Notes under the pieces: model-generated | What the model was told of the DNA's origin: nothing | Databases searched by the model: none | The model's input: only the letters and a program-made list of their open reading frames with translations | Translations under genes and position numbers: made by a program | In this document: one piece after another, positions 13,509 to 16,834 of the stretch | Layout: every line of letters starts with the position of its first letter | Numbering within the stretch: position 1 is the first letter of the stretch | NCBI GenBank assembly: GCA_002320485.1 | Contig: DCKW01000035.1 | Coordinates: 1-16,834 of the forward strand | Direction of reading: 5' to 3' | DNA: 16,834 nucleotides | Source of the DNA: Micavibrio sp. UBA1664 | GTDB taxonomy: Bacteria > Pseudomonadota > Alphaproteobacteria > Micavibrionales > UBA1664

Positions 13509-13709
13509 ATGATAAAAATGACGATTTCAGATAAGATTACTGCGGATGTGGCATACGAACAGGATGTTAGAACAATGTCCTATGATGAATTAATGGAAAC
13601 AATCCGTTTTCTGGATCAGGAACGTGAAGATATTAAAAAATCGGTTGAGAAAAAAAGCCGCCGCCATTATTTTCCCTCTAATCAGGATATAATAAAAAGA
13701 GTTGCATAA
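13509..13709 (+). CDS. Small unknown protein (66 aa, or 63 aa from 13518)
   Basis: The product reads MIKMTISDKITADVAYEQD.. and is highly charged, with a central helical stretch (YDELMETIRFLDQEREDIKKSVEKKSRRHYF) likely to form an amphipathic helix or short coiled coil. No family is recognised. AGAAG at 13504-13508 is well placed for the second ATG at 13518, which may be the true start. A near-consensus promoter lies upstream and a structured RNA with terminator lies downstream, so this is probably an independent transcription unit. It could be a small regulator or adaptor, or the visible part of a transcript whose RNA matters more; sequence does not decide. Confidence 0.6.
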   Translation: MIKMTISDKITADVAYEQDVRTMSYDELMETIRFLDQEREDIKKSVEKKSRRHYFPSNQDIIKRVA

Positions 13710-13718
13710 AATTATTTT

Positions 13719-13851
13719 GGGCGGGGTGTCTGTTTCTCGTAATGTTCTTCCCCACTGACACTAAAACAGTTACAGACATCCTCCCTAAACTAATTGACAG
13801 CATACATACACCTATTTAACCCCCTCTTCTTTATTGAAAGGGGTTTTGTTT
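13719..13851 (+). ncRNA. Putative structured RNA or 3' UTR ending in a terminator
   Basis: An 11 bp stem (13723-13733 with 13772-13782, two G-T wobbles) extends after one mismatch to 13720-13721/13784-13785. It encloses a smaller ACTG/CAGT hairpin (13754-13757/13767-13770). The intrinsic terminator follows at 13818-13851. There is no coding sequence here. It may be the processed 3' end of the small-gene transcript or a separate small RNA; no known RNA family was recognised. Confidence 0.4.
13818..13851 (+). terminator. Intrinsic terminator before the ExoD gene
   Basis: AACCCC (13818-13823) pairs with GGGGTT (13840-13845); TTC/GAA can pair inside, and the tail is TTTTGTTT. A perfect TTGACA at 13794-13799 lies just upstream but lacks a convincing -10 box. 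The terminator separates the small-gene transcript from the ExoD gene, which has its own promoter. Confidence 0.7.
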
Positions 13852-13863
13852 GTGCCTGCATCG

Positions 13864-13888
13864 GGAACGAAAGACAGTAAATAACGTT
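13864..13888 (+). promoter_or_regulatory. EcfG-type general stress promoter upstream of the ExoD gene
   Basis: GGAAC (13864-13868), exactly 16 bases, then CGTT (13885-13888) fully matches the alphaproteobacterial EcfG consensus (GGAAC-N16/17-CGTT). The predicted start of transcription is only a few bases before the ATG at 13898, so the mRNA would have a very short leader. Confidence 0.75.
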
Positions 13889-13897
13889 TGGAATATC

Positions 13898-14482
13898 ATG
13901 GCCAATAATTTTGAATTAACGCTTCGCGATTTTAAACGCGATGTAAAGGGAGAACAAATCAGTATAAGGGATATGCTGATTGTATTGAATAACCGCGGGT
14001 TTGGGGCAGTTTTGTTGATATTGTGCCTGATAGAATTATTGCCGACAGGCAGTATTCCCGGCGTTCCGTCATTGGTTGCAACGCTTATCATTTTAATCAG
14101 CAGTCAAATTCTCCTTGGCCGTCGCCATTTATGGGTTCCGACGTTTTTGGGACGAAAAACAATATCCTATCCTAAACTAAATAAAGGGTTGCGGCGGGTC
14201 ATGCCGGTTGTTCGTTGGGTTGATTCATGGACCAAGGAACGTTTGACCGTTTTTACATCGCATACGGGTGAACGCTTAACGGCTTTGGCAATTATTATAT
14301 TGGCTCTCTCCTTTTACCCGTTGGAATTGATCCCCTTTGCTTCATCCATCCCGTCATTCACCATTGCGGTATTTGGCATCAGTTTTGTAACGAAAGATGG
14401 GTTGCTCTCTCTTATTGCGTGGATGATTGCCGGAGCTGGCGCACTCGGCATTACTTACATTCTGCTTAATTATGTTTTATAA
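13898..14482 (+). CDS. ExoD-family membrane protein
   Basis: From the ATG at 13898 the product is 194 aa. It has the ExoD (exopolysaccharide synthesis) layout. A soluble start (FELTLRDFKRDVKGEQISIRDMLIVLNNRGFG) leads to a first hydrophobic helix and the hallmark LLPTGSIPGVPSLVATLIILISSQILLGRRHLWVP, then two to three further helices near the C-terminus. The founding Sinorhizobium ExoD affects exopolysaccharide production and alkali tolerance; the biochemical role is unknown. A valine codon-led upstream extension to 13850 is open but would read through the stress promoter, so 13898 is preferred. Three further small envelope or stress genes follow on the same strand. Confidence 0.88.
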   Translation: MANNFELTLRDFKRDVKGEQISIRDMLIVLNNRGFGAVLLILCLIELLPTGSIPGVPSLVATLIILISSQILLGRRHLWVPTFLGRKTISYPKLNKGLRRVMPVVRWVDSWTKERLTVFTSHTGERLTALAIIILALSFYPLELIPFASSIPSFTIAVFGISFVTKDGLLSLIAWMIAGAGALGITYILLNYVL

Positions 14483-14560
14483 ATTGTGGAACTAAAACAA
14501 AGAACTATCAGTATGTGGTTTGAAATCGATAAACGATATTTGAGTGAAAGGAATTATAAA

Positions 14561-14902
14561 ATGACAAATACAGGAAAAATAATAACAGGTGTTGTAATCG
14601 GCGCCGCGGCGATTTTCGCATTGGTAACTTTGGTTGATGTTGACGTTTCAGGTGATCTTGAGGTTCCGAATGTTGAAATGGTTGGCGGTAATATTGATTT
14701 GCCTGAGATTGAAACTAGCGGCGGTGAAATGCCGGCCGTTGATGTCAACACAGCCGACATTACAGTTCAAGAGCGCGAAGCGACTGTCGAGGTTCCAACA
14801 GACGTTGATGTAAAAACAGAAGAGCGTAGTGTTTCAATCCCTACTATTGATATTGATACGCCTGAAGAAAACAAAGCAGCTGAAGAAAACGACTTAAATT
14901 AA
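14561..14902 (+). CDS. Membrane-anchored acidic VDV-rich protein
   Basis: The 113 aa product starts at the ATG at 14561, which has AAAGGA 8 bases upstream; a further in-frame ATG at 14486 lacks a site. One N-terminal helix (about residues 7-25) anchors a periplasmic region. That region contains irregular repeats of P-x-[VIT]-[DE]-[VIM] (near residues 36, 48, 58, 79 and 94), with segments such as GDLEVPNVEM, GEMPAVDVNTADI, EVPTDVDVKT and SIPTIDID. The tail is acidic. Similar small proteins with this VDV pattern are, from memory, common in Alphaproteobacteria without assigned function. Strong negative charge could bind calcium or other cations, which is inference only. It sits between the ExoD and Pmp3 genes. 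Confidence 0.75.
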   Translation: MTNTGKIITGVVIGAAAIFALVTLVDVDVSGDLEVPNVEMVGGNIDLPEIETSGGEMPAVDVNTADITVQEREATVEVPTDVDVKTEERSVSIPTIDIDTPEENKAAEENDLN

Positions 14903-14928
14903 AATCGTTTGACAGAAAGGATTAGACC

Positions 14929-15120
14929 ATGCCATTGGCACGTACACAAGATAGCGCAATTAGCGATTTGCTTAAAATAATTCTGGCAGTCATTCTGCCG
15001 CCTTTAGGAGTTTTTTTGGAAGTCGGCTTAGGCAAGCATTTCTGGATTAACTTAATCCTCACATTATTCGGATATATTCCGGGCATTATTCATGCCGTAT
15101 ATGTGATTGCCACGCGCTAA
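14929..15120 (+). CDS. Pmp3/YqaE (UPF0057) membrane peptide
   Basis: The 63 aa product shows the Pmp3 pattern: a first helix IILAVILPPLGVFLEVGLG, a short turn with KHFWINLIL, and a second helix LTLFGYIPGIIHAVYVIATR. In yeast and plants Pmp3 proteins affect membrane potential and salt tolerance; in bacteria they are usually stress induced. AGAAAGGA precedes the ATG. The soluble first 12 residues are slightly longer than in the smallest members. It is embedded among other envelope genes behind an EcfG-type promoter. Confidence 0.93.
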   Translation: MPLARTQDSAISDLLKIILAVILPPLGVFLEVGLGKHFWINLILTLFGYIPGIIHAVYVIATR

Positions 15121-15146
15121 TACTTTTTGAAAAGATAAGCTAAATA

Positions 15147-15563
15147 ATGGATCAAAAGCCTTATGCTACCAAGCGGGAAAGTACATTGGACGATCAAGCG
15201 ATTGATATGCTTCATGCTTTATCCCACTTGATGGATAAGGCTTTTACCATTCCAGGTACTAACATTAAAATGGGACTGGACTCAATTATCGGATTCGTAC
15301 CGGTAATTGGCGATACGATCGGCCTTGCCATTTCAGGCTATATATACAGTTTTGCCAAACGGGCCGGCGTTCCTTGGTATAAACGAATGCATATGCTAGG
15401 CAATATTTTCATCGACTGGCTGATTGGGGTTATACCATTTATCGGTGATTTGTTTGATATCGGATGGAAAGCCAATACTAAAAATGTAGAAATTATTAAG
15501 GCCCATCATCAAAAATCAAAAACTTCTGATATTATCGAGGGCAACTACACAAAAATGTCATAA
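15147..15563 (+). CDS. DUF4112 family membrane protein
   Basis: The 138 aa product matches the DUF4112 layout. A hydrophilic start is followed by FTIPGTNIKMGLDSIIGFVPVIGDTIGLAISGYIYSFAKRAGVPW and then MLGNIFIDWLIGVIPFIGDLFDIGWKANTKNVEII. The two P-x-x-GD segments, each in a hydrophobic hairpin, are the family mark. The function is unknown. The ribosome site is weak (AAAAGATAAG), and the gene starts 26 bases after the Pmp3 gene. It closes the presumed stress operon; no terminator is seen between it and the next unit. Confidence 0.88.
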   Translation: MDQKPYATKRESTLDDQAIDMLHALSHLMDKAFTIPGTNIKMGLDSIIGFVPVIGDTIGLAISGYIYSFAKRAGVPWYKRMHMLGNIFIDWLIGVIPFIGDLFDIGWKANTKNVEIIKAHHQKSKTSDIIEGNYTKMS

Positions 15564-15589
15564 ATAAATTGATAAAAATGAAAAAAACT

Positions 15590-15658
15590 ATTGCTCATTA
15601 AATAGGACTAAATTAGTACTAATGTAAATTATAAATTATTTACATACTAAGGAGCAAT
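15590..15658 (+). promoter_or_regulatory. Leader with three dyads, one masking the ribosome binding site
   Basis: ATTGCTC (15590-15596) is complementary to GAGCAAT (15652-15658), which includes part of the AAGGAG ribosome site of the next gene. Between them lie a 12 bp palindrome ATTAGTACTAAT (15612-15623) and an 8 bp dyad ATGTAAAT/ATTTACAT (15622-15629/15638-15645). They could be operator sites or a folded mRNA switch. A clear promoter was not identified. Confidence 0.55.
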
Positions 15659-15660
15659 CA

Positions 15661-16263
15661 ATGCACACTCAATCCACGCCAGAAATATCTTCACATCACC
15701 ATTTTGCGCAAACAGGACAAACGGAAAATATTCTTATCAGCCGCAAAAATTTGGATAAGGCGTTGTTTATGGGAAAGCATTATCGTTTTGATCTCGGATC
15801 CGGGGAGCAAGTATTCAACACCGCCTCTATTGATATTGCCGTTACTGCGCCACGTGCAGTATGCCACCGTCCACGTTTTCAAAAAGCAAAAGATGTAACC
15901 GTTAGATGCAGCTTGCTTGATACCCAAAACAATCAAATTATCGACCTAGAATTTACACAAGCGGGCGTGACGGATTTAAAATTTAAAAAAGGGGAGATTA
16001 AAGATGGTCATACAAAAATGGTAAAACCAATTGTGAACGCAACCCAATTAACAGATGCCCTAACAACGATATATCGTGCTGTACGCAGTGAAGTTGAGCC
16101 TCAGCATAAGCAAAACTTGCAAGGCGATATGATGATGGCGCCTGAATTCGCAATCATGCCTCAAGGCAAGACTTCCGTTATTCAGTTTAAACCGGTAAAA
16201 CCGGAAACAAAGCCAGCCTGTCAGAATAATTGTCCGGGCTGCAAACGGTTCAATTTTCTATAA
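15661..16263 (+). CDS. Unknown 200 aa protein ending in CX3CX2C
   Basis: No known family is recognised. The strong AAGGAG site and flanking leader and terminator mark it as a single-gene unit. The N-terminus is polar with a His cluster (SSHHHF); there is no signal peptide or membrane segment. A mixed alpha/beta body follows (VTVRCSLLDTQNNQIIDLEFTQAGV, NATQLTDALTTIYRAVRSE), with Cys68 and Cys82 in RAVCHRPRF and VTVRCSLL. The last 14 residues are CQNNCPGCKRFNFL, giving Cys187-X3-Cys191-X2-Cys194 beyond a Pro/Lys linker. The spacing equals that of radical SAM clusters, but the rest of that fold is absent and the position is terminal. A metal- or cluster-binding tail is plausible but unproven. 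Confidence 0.75.
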   Translation: MHTQSTPEISSHHHFAQTGQTENILISRKNLDKALFMGKHYRFDLGSGEQVFNTASIDIAVTAPRAVCHRPRFQKAKDVTVRCSLLDTQNNQIIDLEFTQAGVTDLKFKKGEIKDGHTKMVKPIVNATQLTDALTTIYRAVRSEVEPQHKQNLQGDMMMAPEFAIMPQGKTSVIQFKPVKPETKPACQNNCPGCKRFNFL

Positions 16264-16285
16264 GATATGATTTCAAGAAAACGGT

Positions 16286-16317
16286 AAAAGGGGGATGAAT
16301 ATAGTCCCCCTTTTTTT
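16286..16317 (+). terminator. Intrinsic terminator after the 200 aa gene
   Basis: AAAAGGGGGA (16286-16295) pairs with TCCCCCTTTT (16305-16314), loop of 9, and the T run continues to 16317. Confidence 0.92.
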
Positions 16318-16364
16318 GTTGAATAGAACCTTGCTTCACTATCGAAGGCTGTTACACTTTGCCT

Positions 16365-16384
16365 AATAATCCGATATTATTCGG
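16365..16384. repeat. Overlapping dyads upstream of clpS
   Basis: AATAAT (16365-16370) with ATTATT (16376-16381), and CCGA (16371-16374) with TCGG (16381-16384), form two competing small inverted repeats. TATTAT at 16375-16380 could be a -10 box, but no good -35 is visible. This is the only structure noted in the 16318-16423 gap. Confidence 0.3.
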
Positions 16385-16423
16385 GATGAATGTTAAGTAT
16401 AAATTGAGCAAGAATTGAACTGA

Positions 16424-16771
16424 ATGATTTTAATGTCTGACGATCCTTTGAAGCCCGGTGTTCCCGATAATGATGACGCAGCTGTCGAAACCCTATTAAA
16501 ACCGCGCCCGAAAACAAAAAAACCGAATATGTATAAGGTCATCCTGCTTAATGACGATTATACGCCTATGGATTTTGTCATTCATGTATTGGAAAAATTT
16601 TTCGCTAAAAACAAACAAGAAGCCACGGAAATTATGATGCATGTCCACCGCCGCGGCGTTGGAATTTGCGGGATATTTACTTACGAAATTGCTGAAACAA
16701 AGGTTATGCAGGTGATGGATTATGCGCGTGCAAATGAGCAGCCACTGCAATGTACAATGGAAAAAGAATAA
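16424..16771 (+). CDS. clpS: ClpS, N-end rule adaptor of the Clp protease
   Basis: The product is 115 aa (112 from the ATG at 16433; neither start has a Shine-Dalgarno). A flexible charged start is followed by the ClpS core: MYKVILLNDDYTPMDFVIHVLEKFF, AT-EIMMHVHRRGVGICGIFTYEIAETKV and a final strand. The LLNDDYTPMDFV segment forms the pocket that recognises N-terminal Leu, Phe, Tyr and Trp, and HxHRRG is also conserved. ClpS delivers such substrates to ClpAP. In many Alphaproteobacteria clpA follows directly; only 63 bases remain in the window and they do not start with clpA. Confidence 0.95.
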   Translation: MILMSDDPLKPGVPDNDDAAVETLLKPRPKTKKPNMYKVILLNDDYTPMDFVIHVLEKFFAKNKQEATEIMMHVHRRGVGICGIFTYEIAETKVMQVMDYARANEQPLQCTMEKE

Positions 16772-16783
16772 CCTGCACAATTG

Positions 16784-16834
16784 TTAAATAATTTTATATC
16801 CGTTTTCAATCGTGATCAGGCGTTGCGGGCTGTC
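16784..16834 (-). CDS. Possible C-terminal end of a convergent gene (partial)
   Basis: Reading the - strand from the right edge gives DSPQRLITIENGYKII then TAA at 16786-16784. The stretch has plausible protein character but is only 16 codons, which stays open by chance about half the time. If real, it converges on clpS with 12 bases between stops. No family can be assigned. Confidence 0.3.
   Translation of the reverse strand, partial: DSPQRLITIENGYKII

Noticed and set aside
13496..13520. GGAAC at 13496 considered as an EcfG promoter for the small gene
   Set aside because: No CGTT at the needed spacing, and a sigma-70 promoter already lies upstream.
14488..14512. GGAAC at 14488 considered as a second EcfG promoter for the VDV-rich gene
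   Set aside because: The sequence 16 or 17 bases downstream is CAGT or AGTA, not CGTT.
15661..16263. CX3CX2C tail read as a radical SAM enzyme
   Set aside because: Radical SAM cysteines lie near the start of a TIM-barrel domain; here they are the last residues of a 200 aa protein with no such barrel.

Overview
The window reads as a chromosomal segment of an alphaproteobacterium of moderate to low GC. The lineage call rests on the rpsF-rpsR-rplI operon whose L9 carries an acidic tail, an ExoD-family gene, an EcfG-type stress promoter (GGAAC-N16-CGTT) and a Caulobacter-like housekeeping promoter before accB. The genus cannot be fixed from the sequence. Most genes are chromosomal housekeeping or envelope genes. 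No insertion sequence, CRISPR array, tRNA or rRNA was seen.

Region 1 (1-4456, + strand) is a tightly packed periplasmic redox and copper cluster. It holds the 3' end of a CcsA-type haem handling protein, a membrane-anchored TlpA/ResA-like thioredoxin, a secreted thioredoxin-like protein without the usual cis-proline, a three-domain DsbD/ScsB-type electron transporter, a secreted peroxiredoxin-like protein and a PCu(A)C copper-chaperone lipoprotein. Most junctions overlap or are very short, so this is probably one transcript that supports cytochrome c and copper-site assembly.

Region 2 (4466-6377) is accB-accC, the biotin carrier and biotin carboxylase of acetyl-CoA carboxylase. Region 3 (6470-9204) holds a soluble multi-PAS histidine kinase without a linked response regulator, then an AT-rich gene resembling the uracil-DNA glycosylase superfamily. 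Region 4 (9213-10551) is rpsF-rpsR-rplI, with a leader that can fold like the S6:S18 autoregulatory element and a bidirectional terminator.

Region 5 (10575-13342, - strand) contains, in transcription order, an XRE regulator fused to a TrmB/PLD-like domain, a formyltransferase-family enzyme overlapping it by ATGA, two small unknown proteins and Dps. Region 6 (13343-13897) is AT-rich and holds a strong promoter, a 63-66 aa protein and a structured 3' RNA ending in a terminator.

Region 7 (13864-15563) is an envelope and stress cluster: ExoD, a membrane-anchored acidic VDV-rich protein, a Pmp3/YqaE peptide and a DUF4112 protein, preceded by the EcfG-type promoter. Region 8 (15590-16317) is a single-gene unit for an unknown 200 aa protein ending in CX3CX2C. 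Its leader has three nested or adjacent dyads, one of which covers the ribosome binding site. Region 9 (16424-16834) is clpS followed by a possible convergent gene end at the window edge.

The most promising unexplained pieces are the XRE-PLD regulator with its formyltransferase, the EcfG-type stress cluster, the 200 aa CX3CX2C protein with its leader, and the structured RNA at 13719-13851.
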